This document shows positions 25,789 to 34,695 of a stretch of DNA of 64,000 nt, in pieces. Below the pieces are notes generated by a model. It ran no database searches and had not been told where the DNA came from. It saw only the letters and a program-made list of their open reading frames with translations. Within the stretch, counting starts at the first letter, position 1, and each line of letters opens with the position of its first letter. The translations under genes were made by a program, and so were the position numbers. Origin of the DNA: Aquitalea denitrificans. Its GTDB lineage: Bacteria; Pseudomonadota; Gammaproteobacteria; Burkholderiales; Chromobacteriaceae. The stretch lies in the NCBI RefSeq assembly GCF_009856625.1, contig NZ_CP047241.1, positions 1,240,001-1,304,000 on the forward strand, written 5' to 3'.

Positions 25789-25824
25789 AAAAAGCCAGCT
25801 GCAGTCATTGCCGCTGGCTTTTTT
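25789..25824 (+). terminator. Rho-independent terminator
   Basis: AAAAAGCCAGC and GCTGGCTTTTT form an 11-bp stem with a 13-nt loop and a T-run, just after the exported-protein gene. Confidence 0.88.
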
Positions 25825-26222
25825 CATGCATGTTCAACGGGGTTGATCGGGTCTTGTTGCATAAGTGGTGCTACTCAGTCTGAGCAGCTTTTGTGGTGCT
25901 AGCTTTGTCCAGCTCATAATGATACTGGTGGGGTGGGTATATTTTGCAGGATTTTCCTGCGCTGAAATAACCATAATTCTGGCTCTGTTTTATATGATAT
26001 GAATCCATTAATGAAAAGCGGGTCCATATTTGGCAGTGGGCAGTCTAATCAGATAGTTGCAAGGTCAGCTTACGCCAAACATGAGCCGAAAGCATACTTA
26101 TCGTCAAAGATCGCTTCTGGTCGATTAATAGCCATTTTCGTGTTATGCCAGTTTTTCTGGACGGTACTCTTTCTGCGGTCTGCATAGTCGGTTAGCGCAT
26201 GCGTCTTTCCTGAGGCCAGGCA

Positions 26223-26248
26223 CAAAAAAGCCCACCAAACGGTGGGCT
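26223..26248 (-). terminator. Terminator of valS
   Basis: On the minus strand AGCCCACC-GTTT-GGTGGGCT is followed by TTTTTTG, 22 nt past the valS stop. Confidence 0.88.
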
Positions 26249-26269
26249 GTGCATGCGGGATGAAGCTAA

Positions 26270-29086
26270 TCAGGCCAACTTGGCCAACTGCCCCTTCACC
26301 TTGTCCATCTTGTCGTTCAGCTCTGCCAGTTGCGCCTTGTCACGCTCCACCAGATGTGCCGGGGCCTTGTCCACATAGCCTGGTTTTTCCAGTTTGGCGG
26401 TCAGCTTGGCCAGCTCGGCATCCAACTTGCCCAGCTCCTTGGTGAGGCGAGCGGTTTCGGCGGCCTTGTCCACTTCCACTTTCAACATCAGGCGGGCGTT
26501 GCCGGACATGGCCACCGGGGCGTCGTCTGCCGGCAGGGTGGCAACAATGCTGCCCTCGGTCAAGCGGGCCAGCAGCTTCAGGTAGGGGATGAAGTCCGCT
26601 ACCGAGGCATCGGCGGTTTCAATGAATAGCGGGGCCTTGACCGCCGGACCGATGCCCATTTCGCCACGCAGGTTGCGCACCGCGTTCACCATGTCCTTGA
26701 AGCCATCCATGCGGGCGTTGGCCTCGGCATTGATCTTCTCCGGCACGGCCACCGGCCATTGCGCCAGCATGATGGAGTCGGTGTGCTTGGCGTTGGCCAG
26801 CGGAGCCACGGTTTGCCACAGCTCTTCGGTGATGAAGGGCATCAGCGGGTGGGTCAGGCGCAGGGCCACTTCCAGCACGCGCACGATGGTGCGGCGGGTG
26901 GCGCGTTGCTGGGCTTCGTTGCCGTTTTGCAGCTGTACCTTGGCCAGTTCCACATACCAGTCGCAGTACTCGTTCCAGATGAACTCGTAAATGATCTGGG
27001 CGGCCAGGTCGAAACGGTAGGTTTCCAGCGCATTGGTGACGTCGGCTTCGGCCTGTTGCAGGCGGCCGATGATCCACTGGTCGACAAAGCTGAATTCCAG
27101 CGGCAGGCTTTCATCCTGACCGCAGTCCTTGCCTTCCACATTCATCATCACGAAGCGGGTGGCGTTCCACAGCTTGTTGCAGAAGTTGCGGTAGCCTTCG
27201 GCGCGCTTGAAATCGAAGTTGACGCTGCGGCCCAGGGTGGCGTAGCTGGCCATGGTGAAACGCAGGGCGTCGGTGCCATAGGCCGGAATGCCTTCCGGGA
27301 ACAGCTTTTCGGTGGCCTTGGCAATCTGCGGGGCTTTTTCCGGGCGGCGCAGGCCGGTGGTGCGTTTTTCCACCAGTGGTTCCAGCGCGATACCGTCGAT
27401 CAAGTCCACCGGGTCAATCACATTGCCCTCGGACTTGGACATCTTCTTGCCTTCGTGGTCGCGCACCATGCCGTGGATATACACGTCGCGGAACGGCACC
27501 TTGCCGGTGAAGTGCTTGGTCATCATGATCATCCGGGCAACCCAGAAGAAGATGATTTCATAGCCGGTCACCAGCACATTGGAGGTGACAAAGGCGTTCA
27601 GTTCCGGGGTTTCTTCCGGCCAGCCCAGGGTGGAGAAGGGCACCAGCGCGGAGGAGAACCAGGTGTCCAGCACGTCCTGTTCGCGGCGCAGCGTCTTGCC
27701 CGGGGCCTTGGCCTGGGCTTCTGCTTCGGTGCGGGCAACCACGATATTGCCGTCTTCATCGTACCAGGCCGGAATCTGGTGGCCCCACCACAGTTGACGG
27801 GAGATACACCAGTCCTGGATGTTCTTCATCCACTGGTTGTAGGTGTTGACCCAGTTTTCCGGAATGAAGCGCACTTCGCCGGATTCCACCGCTTCAATGG
27901 CTTTTTGTGCGATGGACTGGCCGGTGGCATCGCCTTCGCCGACCTTGCTCATGGCCACGAACCATTGGTCGGTCAGCAGCGGCTCGATGACGGTACCGGT
28001 ACGGTCGCCACGCGGCACCATCAGCTTGTGCGGTTTGGTGTCCAGCAGTAGGCCCTGGGCTTGCAGGTCGGCCAGCATGGCCTTGCGCGCGTCCTGGGTG
28101 CTGAGGCCGGCGTAGGCGGCCGGCAGTTCGATGCTGCCCTGGGCGCTGCCGTCAAAGCCGAAGATCTGCGCCTTGGGCAGGATGGTGGCTTGCAGGCTCA
28201 TTACATTGATGAGCTGGGTGTTGTGGCGCTTGCCCACTTCGTAGTCGTTGAAGTCGTGTGCCGGGGTGATCTTGACGAAGCCGGTGCCGAATTCTTTGTC
28301 CACATAGCTGTCGGCAATCACCGGAATGGTGCGGCCGGTCAGCGGTAGTTGCAGCTGTTTGCCCAGCAGATGCTGGTAGCGTTCGTCTTCCGGGTTGATG
28401 GCCACGGCCACGTCGCCCAGCAGGGTTTCCGGGCGGGTGGTGGCAACGGTGACAAATTCCTCGCTACCGACTACCGGGTATTTGATGTGCCACATGTGGC
28501 CGTCTTCTTCCTCGGAAATCACTTCGAGGTCGGAGATGGCGGTGCCCAGCTTGGCATCCCAGTTGGACAGGCGCTTGCCACGGTAGATCAGGCCTTGCTC
28601 GTACAGGCGCACGAATACTTCGGTCACCACTTCGGCGCGCACGTCGTCCATGGTGAAGTATTCACGGCTCCAGTCCACCGAGCAGCCCACGCGGCGCATC
28701 TGGCTGGTGATGGTGCCGCCGGATTTTTCCTTCCATTCCCACACCTTGGCGGTGAACGCTTCGCGGCCCATGTCGTGGCGGTTGATGCCTTGTTCGGCCA
28801 ACTGGCGTTCCACCACGATCTGGGTGGCAATGCCGGCGTGGTCGGTGCCGGGAATCCATACCGTGTTGTCACCCTTCATGCGGTAGTAGCGCGTCAGGCC
28901 ATCCATGATGGTCTGGTTGAAGGCGTGGCCCATGTGCAGGGTGCCTGTGACGTTGGGGGGGGGCAGCTGGATGGCGAAGGACGGTTTGCTGGTGTCCATG
29001 CTCGGCTTGAAGTAGCCGGCCTGTTCCCAGTGTTGGTACCAGCGGCGTTCGATATCGCCCGGTTCAAAGCTCTTGGCAAGTTCCAT
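26270..29086 (-). CDS. valS: Valyl-tRNA synthetase
   Basis: A 938-residue class I aminoacyl-tRNA synthetase that charges tRNA-Val. The HIGH-type motif is in PPPNVTGTLHMGHAFN (about residues 36-51), the KMSKS loop in GKKMSKSEGNVIDPVD, the CP1 editing domain between them, and the Val family C-terminal coiled coil at the end (AELNDKMDKVKGQLAKL). The start MELAKSFEPGD at 29086 matches homologues; the open frame upstream to 29512 is non-coding. It ends in a strong terminator. Confidence 0.97.
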   Translation of the reverse strand: MELAKSFEPGDIERRWYQHWEQAGYFKPSMDTSKPSFAIQLPPPNVTGTLHMGHAFNQTIMDGLTRYYRMKGDNTVWIPGTDHAGIATQIVVERQLAEQGINRHDMGREAFTAKVWEWKEKSGGTITSQMRRVGCSVDWSREYFTMDDVRAEVVTEVFVRLYEQGLIYRGKRLSNWDAKLGTAISDLEVISEEEDGHMWHIKYPVVGSEEFVTVATTRPETLLGDVAVAINPEDERYQHLLGKQLQLPLTGRTIPVIADSYVDKEFGTGFVKITPAHDFNDYEVGKRHNTQLINVMSLQATILPKAQIFGFDGSAQGSIELPAAYAGLSTQDARKAMLADLQAQGLLLDTKPHKLMVPRGDRTGTVIEPLLTDQWFVAMSKVGEGDATGQSIAQKAIEAVESGEVRFIPENWVNTYNQWMKNIQDWCISRQLWWGHQIPAWYDEDGNIVVARTEAEAQAKAPGKTLRREQDVLDTWFSSALVPFSTLGWPEETPELNAFVTSNVLVTGYEIIFFWVARMIMMTKHFTGKVPFRDVYIHGMVRDHEGKKMSKSEGNVIDPVDLIDGIALEPLVEKRTTGLRRPEKAPQIAKATEKLFPEGIPAYGTDALRFTMASYATLGRSVNFDFKRAEGYRNFCNKLWNATRFVMMNVEGKDCGQDESLPLEFSFVDQWIIGRLQQAEADVTNALETYRFDLAAQIIYEFIWNEYCDWYVELAKVQLQNGNEAQQRATRRTIVRVLEVALRLTHPLMPFITEELWQTVAPLANAKHTDSIMLAQWPVAVPEKINAEANARMDGFKDMVNAVRNLRGEMGIGPAVKAPLFIETADASVADFIPYLKLLARLTEGSIVATLPADDAPVAMSGNARLMLKVEVDKAAETARLTKELGKLDAELAKLTAKLEKPGYVDKAPAHLVERDKAQLAELNDKMDKVKGQLAKLA

Positions 29087-29263
29087 GATGAATGGCGCTT
29101 CTTTATACGGAAAAATGGGTCGATTATACCTGTTTTTGCAGTGTTCTCCGAGCCGGCTGGCGCTGGCGGATGTTGCTTGTTTCACACAAGCTTTACTGAC
29201 AGATAGGCGTGCTTCGTCAATAATGCATGCATCTTTCTTGACGGACAGCAATTCACCATACGC

Positions 29264-30529
29264 ATGGACGCACCGCGCATTCTCGTGATCGAAGACAGCC
29301 TGATGCTGATTCGCCCCCTGTGCCGTCTGGTCAACAAGCAAGGCTTTGTTGCAGTGCCGGTAACCAGTCTGGCCGAGGTACGCCAGGCGCTGGCCGAAGA
29401 TCCACGCTTCATGGCAGCGGTGGCAGACTACTGTCTGCCAGATGCCCCCAGCGGTGAGGTGTTGCCACTGTTGCTGGAAAACCGCATTCCCACCGTGGTG
29501 CTGACCGCACATAACGACATGCCAACGCGCGAACGCGTACTGGGTATGCCGGTGGTGGACTACATTCCAAAGGAAAGCCCGTCGGCCTTCGAGTACGTGA
29601 TGAAGATGCTACGCCGCATCCGCATCAACCCCGGCATCAAGGTGCTGGTGGTGGATGACTCCCAGGCAGTGCGGCAGTTTCTGCGTACACAGCTGGAGCG
29701 GCATCTTTACCAGGTGATAGAGGCGGCTGATGCCGAACAGGCACTGGCCATCCTGCGGCACGAGCGCGGTATCAAGCTGGTGCTGACCGATCACGACATG
29801 CCCGGCATGGACGGGGTGCGGATGACCAGCACCGTACGCCGTTTTCTGGACCACACCCATCTGGCCATCATCGGGATCTCCGGCAGCCAGGACCCCACCA
29901 TGACTGCCCGCTTCATCAAGGCCGGGGCCGATGATTATCTGCAAAAACCCTTCAATTACGAAGAATTCTTCTGCCGGGTTACTCGTAATGTGGAGTTTGT
30001 GGAAAACCTGCAGGCACTGAAGGAATCCGCCAATAAGGATCACCTGTCCGGCCTGTCCAACCGGCGGCATTTTTTTGAACAGGCCAGCGGGCTGCGCCAC
30101 GATATCGGCGTGGCGGTGCTGGATATCGATCTGTTCAAACGCATCAACGATGGTTACGGCCATGATGTGGGTGATCGGGTGATCTACCAGACGGCACGAC
30201 TGCTGGAGTCATTTTTCCCGGACGATATCATCGCCCGTTTCGGCGGCGAGGAGTTTGTCATTCTCAGCCAGCAAGTGAATGCGGCGGTGATGCTGGGCCA
30301 ACTGGATAAGCTGCGTCGCGCACTGGCCAATCTGGAAATCAGTACGCCGTTGGGAGATTTGCGTTTTACCGTCAGCATCGGCATGGCGGCCACCGAAGAA
30401 AGCGACATCGGCAATCTGCTAAAACAGGCGGATAACTATCTTTATCAGGCCAAGCACAGCGGTCGCAATCAGGTGTGCGGCGGTATGCTGGCCTCGCAGG
30501 GGAGCGATTTGCCGCTGGCCCAGCTCTGA
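29264..30529 (+). CDS. Tandem-receiver diguanylate cyclase (Rec-Rec-GGDEF)
   Basis: A 421-residue response regulator. Two receiver domains (about 5-115 and 125-245) each keep the phospho-acceptor Asp (VADYCLP, LTDHDMPGMDG), the switch Thr/Ser and the Lys (DYIPKE, DYLQKPF). The GGDEF domain (about 260-410) has an active RFGGEEF site. No RxxD inhibitory site precedes it, so product inhibition is unlikely. It should make cyclic-di-GMP in response to phosphorelay input; no histidine kinase is adjacent. The gene diverges from valS. Confidence 0.92.
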   Translation: MDAPRILVIEDSLMLIRPLCRLVNKQGFVAVPVTSLAEVRQALAEDPRFMAAVADYCLPDAPSGEVLPLLLENRIPTVVLTAHNDMPTRERVLGMPVVDYIPKESPSAFEYVMKMLRRIRINPGIKVLVVDDSQAVRQFLRTQLERHLYQVIEAADAEQALAILRHERGIKLVLTDHDMPGMDGVRMTSTVRRFLDHTHLAIIGISGSQDPTMTARFIKAGADDYLQKPFNYEEFFCRVTRNVEFVENLQALKESANKDHLSGLSNRRHFFEQASGLRHDIGVAVLDIDLFKRINDGYGHDVGDRVIYQTARLLESFFPDDIIARFGGEEFVILSQQVNAAVMLGQLDKLRRALANLEISTPLGDLRFTVSIGMAATEESDIGNLLKQADNYLYQAKHSGRNQVCGGMLASQGSDLPLAQL

Positions 30530-30543
30530 ACAGGCATGCATGA

Positions 30544-30567
30544 ACAAAGGGGCAGCTGCCCCTTTGT
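30544..30567. terminator. Palindromic bidirectional terminator
   Basis: ACAAAGGGGCAG and CTGCCCCTTTGT form a perfect 12-bp palindrome between the convergent GGDEF and SMR genes. Confidence 0.75.
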
Positions 30568-30592
30568 CTTGCTTGCGTCCTGTCGGCCTGTC

Positions 30593-30931
30593 TTAGTGCA
30601 CGGCGGAGCGGGAAAACAGGTTCAGCACCAGTACACCACCAATAATCATGGCCATGCCCACGATGGCCGGCAAGTCCAGCTTCTGCCCGTACAGCTGCCA
30701 GGCCACCAGCGAAACCAGCACGATGCCGACACCGGACCAGATGGCGTACACCACACCAACCGGTACGTGACGCAGTGTCAGCGACAACATGTACAGCGAC
30801 AGCATGTAACCGGCAGCCGTCAGCAGCGAAGGGCCTAGCCGGGTAAAACCTTCAGTCAGCTTCATCGACGAGGTGGCCACCACCTCGGCCACAATGGCGA
30901 TGCTCAGGAAAATCCAGGCGTTGTTGTTCAT
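30593..30931 (-). CDS. Small multidrug resistance (SMR/EmrE-type) transporter
   Basis: A 112-residue four-helix inner-membrane protein. The essential membrane-embedded Glu is in IAIVAEVVATSSMK (Glu16, equivalent to EmrE Glu14). Helix 4 ends in GGVLVLNLFSRS. SMR dimers or heterodimers exchange protons for quaternary cations. It lies 16 nt downstream of a PACE efflux gene in the same orientation, so the two are probably co-expressed under the nearby LysR regulator. Confidence 0.9.
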   Translation of the reverse strand: MNNNAWIFLSIAIVAEVVATSSMKLTEGFTRLGPSLLTAAGYMLSLYMLSLTLRHVPVGVVYAIWSGVGIVLVSLVAWQLYGQKLDLPAIVGMAMIIGGVLVLNLFSRSAVH

Positions 30932-30947
30932 CTCGGCCTCCCTTGGT

Positions 30948-31403
30948 TTATTTGGTTTGTGGCAGTGCAGTTTGCCGGTTTTGCATGACACGCTGACGCA
31001 AGTGGTCGTAAGCCAGATTGAATAGATAGGTATAGGGCAGGAAAAAGGCGAAAAAGCCCAGGTCCAGCAGTAATGCCTGCCACAGCGATGTCTCAAGCCA
31101 CCAGGCCGCCAGCGGCACCAGCATCACCACCAGTCCGCCCTCAAACAGCAGGGCATGTGCGCAGCGCACCCATCGCGTGCGTTGCAGGCCCCAGTGCCGT
31201 TCTGCCCGCTCGAACAGCGCGTTGAACAACATATTGAACAGCATGGCCACGCAAGACATCATCAGCGCCAGCACCCCCATCAGGCTGACTCCGCTGCCGG
31301 TCAGCAGGGCGGCCAGCGGCACCAGCATCACCATGGCGCAGACCTCATACAACACGGCATGCAATATGCGTTCGCCAAGGTGTTTTTTGTCGTTGGCAGA
31401 CAT
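30948..31403 (-). CDS. PACE family multidrug/biguanide efflux transporter
   Basis: A 151-residue protein with two tandem bacterial transmembrane-pair (BTP) domains, four helices in all. Family signatures GERILHAVLYEVCAM (with the conserved Glu in helix 1) and RCAHALLFEGGLV are visible. PACE proteins such as AceI export chlorhexidine and short diamines. The ATG at 31401-31403 is preferred over 31448 because AAGGA lies at correct spacing. It diverges from a LysR regulator, as aceI does from aceR. Confidence 0.88.
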   Translation of the reverse strand: MSANDKKHLGERILHAVLYEVCAMVMLVPLAALLTGSGVSLMGVLALMMSCVAMLFNMLFNALFERAERHWGLQRTRWVRCAHALLFEGGLVVMLVPLAAWWLETSLWQALLLDLGFFAFFLPYTYLFNLAYDHLRQRVMQNRQTALPQTK

Positions 31404-31485
31404 GGTGCTGTCCTTTCCGGTAGTGGTATCGGGTGATTCGGGTGACATTGTGATTGGTTTGTCGGATAGTTAAAAAATAAAATCC

Positions 31486-31500
31486 ATCGGAGAAACCGAT
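31486..31500. promoter_or_regulatory. Inverted repeat overlapping the LysR ribosome-binding site
   Basis: ATCGG-AGAAA-CCGAT, with GGAG inside the repeat and the ATG immediately after it. It may be an operator for autoregulation or an RNA stem that hides the Shine-Dalgarno sequence. Confidence 0.5.
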
Positions 31501-32361
31501 ATGTCCTGGTCGCTAGATGCCATTGCCGCCTTCAGCACGGCAGCCGAGCTGGGTTCGTTCTCTGCTGCGGCGCGTCGGCTGGGCAAGAGTCAGTCCACCA
31601 TCAGTGAGGCCATTGCCAATCTGGAGATTGATCTGGGTGTCAGCCTGTTCGAGCGCAGCGGTCGCCAGCCGGTACTTACCCAGGCGGGGCAGCAGTTACT
31701 CAGCCATGCCCGCCAGTTGCTGGATGCCGGCGATGCCCTCAGTCGGGTGGCCGGGCTGCTGGGAGGCGGGTTGGAGCCACGGCTCACCATCGTGCTGTCC
31801 GATACTTTCCAGTCCGAATCGCTGGAGCAGATGCTGCGTCTGTTTGAACAGCAGTTCCCCGCGCTGGAGCTGGAAACCCTGGTGGCCGAAAAGGAAGACG
31901 TCATCGACCTGGTGGAGAGTGGTCGTGCGCAACTGGGCTTTGTTTCCGGGCTGGCGCGCTATCCGGCAGATATCGGTTATTACCCCATGCCGGATGCCAG
32001 TCAGAGCAGCCTGTATGTCAGCAGCAATCATCCGCTGGCGGGCTTGCACAGTGTCAGCCGCGAGCAACTGGCTGCCGAACGCGAGCTGCGGCTCAATACC
32101 TATTACGGCCCGCCCAGCGCCACCCTCAGTGCGCGCTGCTGGTCCGCCCCCAGCTACCTGCTGTTGCTGGAAATGACGCGGCTGGGCTTTGGCTGGTCCG
32201 AGCTGCCTAGCTGGCTGGCGGTCAACTTTGGCGGGGATGAGCTGAGCGAGCTGAAAGTGGCCGGCTGGCCCAAGGCGGTGCAGGTGGACCTGGTGTGGTC
32301 GCAAGCCCGTCAGCCCGGACGGGCCGCGGCCTGGGTGCTGGCGCGTTTGATGGGGCACTGA
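31501..32361 (+). CDS. LysR-family regulator (AceR-like setting)
   Basis: A 286-residue LysR regulator. The helix-turn-helix is at about residues 3-60 (FSAAARRLGKSQSTISEAIANLE), and the effector domain follows to the end. It diverges from the PACE and SMR efflux genes and is the likely activator. The stop lies 130 bp before the glutathione transferase gene. Confidence 0.9.
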   Translation: MSWSLDAIAAFSTAAELGSFSAAARRLGKSQSTISEAIANLEIDLGVSLFERSGRQPVLTQAGQQLLSHARQLLDAGDALSRVAGLLGGGLEPRLTIVLSDTFQSESLEQMLRLFEQQFPALELETLVAEKEDVIDLVESGRAQLGFVSGLARYPADIGYYPMPDASQSSLYVSSNHPLAGLHSVSREQLAAERELRLNTYYGPPSATLSARCWSAPSYLLLLEMTRLGFGWSELPSWLAVNFGGDELSELKVAGWPKAVQVDLVWSQARQPGRAAAWVLARLMGH

Positions 32362-32490
32362 TCGTTGTTGCAAAACACAGCGTTCTGCGAATCGTTCTTG
32401 TTGCTGTCTGCTTTGCCCATACTATGTAGAAGCAACCCGTATCCCCGCCATCACGCAGCCAGCCAGGCTGGCACTTACAAAGGCATCCTC

Positions 32491-33195
32491 ATGAACAATC
32501 TGTCTTCCTTCCCCATTACCCACAAATGGCCTGCGCAGCACCCGGATCGTCTGCAGCTGTATTCCCTGCCCACGCCCAATGGTGTGAAGGTGTCCATTAT
32601 GCTGGAGGAGTGTGGCCTGCCGTATGAGGCGCATCTGGTGAGTTTCGACAGCAACGACCAGTTCAGCCCGGAATTCCTTTCACTCAATCCCAATAACAAG
32701 ATTCCGGCCATCCTTGACCCCAAGGGTCCGGATGGCAAGCCGCTGGCCTTGTTCGAATCCGGCGCCATCCTGCTGTATCTGGCGGAGAAAACCGGCAAGT
32801 TCCTGCCCGCTGACGCGGCACTGCGCTATGAAACCATCCAGTGGCTGATGTTCCAGATGGGTGGAGTGGGGCCAATGTTTGGCCAGCTGGGCTTCTTTCA
32901 CAAGTTTGCCGGCAAGGATTTCGAGGACAAGCGGCCGCGTGACCGCTACGTGGCGGAGTCGCGCCGCCTGCTGGGCGTGCTGGATGCCCGCTTGAAGGGG
33001 CGTAGCTGGATCATGGGCGATGATTACACCATCGCCGATATGGCCATCCTGCCCTGGGTGCGTAACCTGGTGCAGTTTTATGGTGCCGGCGAACTGGTGG
33101 GCTATGCCGATTTTGTCGAGGTGCAGCGCGTGCTGGATGCCTTCCTGGCACGTCCAGCGGTTCAGGCCGGTCTGAATCAGCCGCCACGGGCTTGA
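32491..33195 (+). CDS. Glutathione S-transferase family protein
   Basis: A 234-residue protein. The N-terminal thioredoxin-like domain (about 20-105) has YSLPTPNGVKVSIMLEE, the cis-Pro loop NKIPAI and the glutathione-binding ESGAILLYLAE. The C-terminal helical domain has WIMGDDYTIADMAILPW. It resembles YfcG/YghU-type disulfide-bond reductases by length and by the Asn following TP. The ATG at 32491 follows AAAGGC; the upstream open frame is not credible. Confidence 0.87.
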   Translation: MNNLSSFPITHKWPAQHPDRLQLYSLPTPNGVKVSIMLEECGLPYEAHLVSFDSNDQFSPEFLSLNPNNKIPAILDPKGPDGKPLALFESGAILLYLAEKTGKFLPADAALRYETIQWLMFQMGGVGPMFGQLGFFHKFAGKDFEDKRPRDRYVAESRRLLGVLDARLKGRSWIMGDDYTIADMAILPWVRNLVQFYGAGELVGYADFVEVQRVLDAFLARPAVQAGLNQPPRA

Positions 33196-33321
33196 GTTCT
33201 GGTGTTGGCTGGGTGAAGTGCGGGTCACGTACTGCTGTCTGCATTGCGCTGCTCGCCAGTGGCCCGCTGAGACCATGTTGTGCTGGTCAGGCTGCACGCC
33301 TGATACGGGCGATGCGGACGG

Positions 33322-33564
33322 CTATATCCGCTTGAGTAGCCGCACGATCAGCAGCAGTGCTACCGCCCCGATGGTGGACATGATGATGCTGCCCAGCATG
33401 CCATGGGCGCTCAAGCCCAGCGCACGAAACAGGAAGCCGCCGACATAGGCACCGATGATGCCGATCAGCATATCGCCCAGCAGGCCAAAACCTTCCCCCT
33501 TGACCAGCACTCCCGCCAGCCAGCCGGCAAGTACACCAACGATCAAAAACCAGAACAAGTGCAT
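33322..33564 (-). CDS. GlsB/YeaQ/YmgE-family stress-response membrane protein
   Basis: An 80-residue three-helix inner-membrane protein. Its Gly-rich pattern (GVLAGWLAGVLVKGEGFGLLGDMLIGIIGAYVGG, read in parts) is the transglycosylase-associated family hallmark. These proteins are induced by envelope or acid stress; the function is unknown. Monocistronic. Confidence 0.88.
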   Translation of the reverse strand: MHLFWFLIVGVLAGWLAGVLVKGEGFGLLGDMLIGIIGAYVGGFLFRALGLSAHGMLGSIIMSTIGAVALLLIVRLLKRI

Positions 33565-33655
33565 GGGTGTGTCCTTCTTGATAACAGACCGGATGTAACA
33601 GGATTGGATGATTGTTTGAAACAGTTATTTTTGTTTGTTTAATCTTCTGGCGGAA

Positions 33656-33679
33656 CAAAGCCGGGTGAACCCGGCTTTT
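33656..33679 (-). terminator. Terminator of the parvulin gene
   Basis: AAAGCCGGG-TGAA-CCCGGCTTT with flanking A and T runs lies 26 nt beyond the parvulin stop. Confidence 0.85.
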
Positions 33680-33704
33680 GCTCTTGCTCTAACAGCGGGC
33701 CTGA

Positions 33705-34439
33705 TTACAGTGCCGGCATGCTGTAGCCTTCGATCTTGGCGGCTTGTACCAGGCTGGCCAGGTATTCGTGCATGGCCTTGTTGCCGGCCATCTGGGTCAG
33801 GTATTGCTGCAGGCGTTCCTTGACGTCGTCAAAGCTGATCTGACCGCCCTGGTTGCGTTCGTTGACCTGGATGATGTGGTAGCCAAACTGGGTTTGCACC
33901 AGGTTGGGGGTGATTTGACCGGCTTCGGTACTGAATACGGCCTGCTCGAATTCCGGCACCATCTGACCACGGCCAAACTGGCCCAGGCTGCCACCTTGCT
34001 GGCCGGACGGGCAGGTGGAGTGTTCGCGAGCCAGATCGGCAAAGCGCGACGGATTGGCCTGTACTTCAGCCAGCACGCCTTCGGCCTTGGATTTGGCCAG
34101 CATATTGCCCAGTTCGTCACCGCCACCCAGCGGGAACAGGATGTGGCTGGCCACGGCGGATTCGCCGCCGGCGAAACGTTCCGGGTATTGATCGTAGAAG
34201 GCGCGGCAAGTGGCTTCGTCTACCGGATCAACCTGAATTTCCTTTTCCAGCAGGGCGCCAATGGCTGCATTGGGGTTGGCAGCGTCCAGGCCTTCGGCCT
34301 TGGCTTTTTGCAGCAGCAGTTCACGCAGCACCAGTTCCTGGATGGTTGCATCGCGCGGATTGGGCGCATCTGCGTGGTTTTCCTGTTCTGCTTGCACCAT
34401 GGCTTCAGTGATTTCGACGCCGTTAACGGTAATGGCCAT
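33705..34439 (-). CDS. Peptidyl-prolyl isomerase, parvulin/PpiC type
   Basis: A 244-residue protein. An N-terminal SurA-like helical chaperone region (about 1-95) precedes a rotamase domain (about 100-205) with VASHILFPLG, LAREHSTCPSG, QQGGSLGQFGRGQMVPEFE and FGYHIIQV. There is no signal peptide, which points to a cytoplasmic location, as for NifM/PrsA-like cytosolic parvulins in betaproteobacteria. Monocistronic with its own terminator. Confidence 0.9.
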   Translation of the reverse strand: MAITVNGVEITEAMVQAEQENHADAPNPRDATIQELVLRELLLQKAKAEGLDAANPNAAIGALLEKEIQVDPVDEATCRAFYDQYPERFAGGESAVASHILFPLGGGDELGNMLAKSKAEGVLAEVQANPSRFADLAREHSTCPSGQQGGSLGQFGRGQMVPEFEQAVFSTEAGQITPNLVQTQFGYHIIQVNERNQGGQISFDDVKERLQQYLTQMAGNKAMHEYLASLVQAAKIEGYSMPAL

Positions 34440-34695
34440 GAGATTTTCCTGTTCGGGGAGAGTAAGTGTGACGCTGCAAAGTATACGGCGCGCTAAAAGT
34501 GGGAATTAAATGGGGCCGCCGGGGTGGATGTCAATAGCACTGCCGCTGGTGTAGCTGGTTTTGTGCTGATTTGCGAATAATTGTTAAGGCTGGCCTCCCT
34601 GTTATTACAAAGCAACATCTCGTCCTTGCTGCTTAAAGGGTAGGACAAGCTGCTGTAGTCCAATGTCCTCAATCTTTCCAATCAGGACTCTGGAC

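Larger units (their letters stand above)
25776..26269. other. Mostly empty AT-leaning intergenic region with two terminators
   Basis: Apart from the two terminators I see no gene or ordered repeat. A 62-codon frame at 25999-26187 has no ribosome-binding site or recognisable content. The sequence GGGTCTTGTTGCATAAG near 25860 recalls the end of some IS5-type elements but has no partner. Confidence 0.5.

Noticed and set aside
25855..25880. A possible IS5-type element end (GGGTCTTGTTGCATAAG)
   Set aside because: No second end, no transposase remnant and no duplication nearby.
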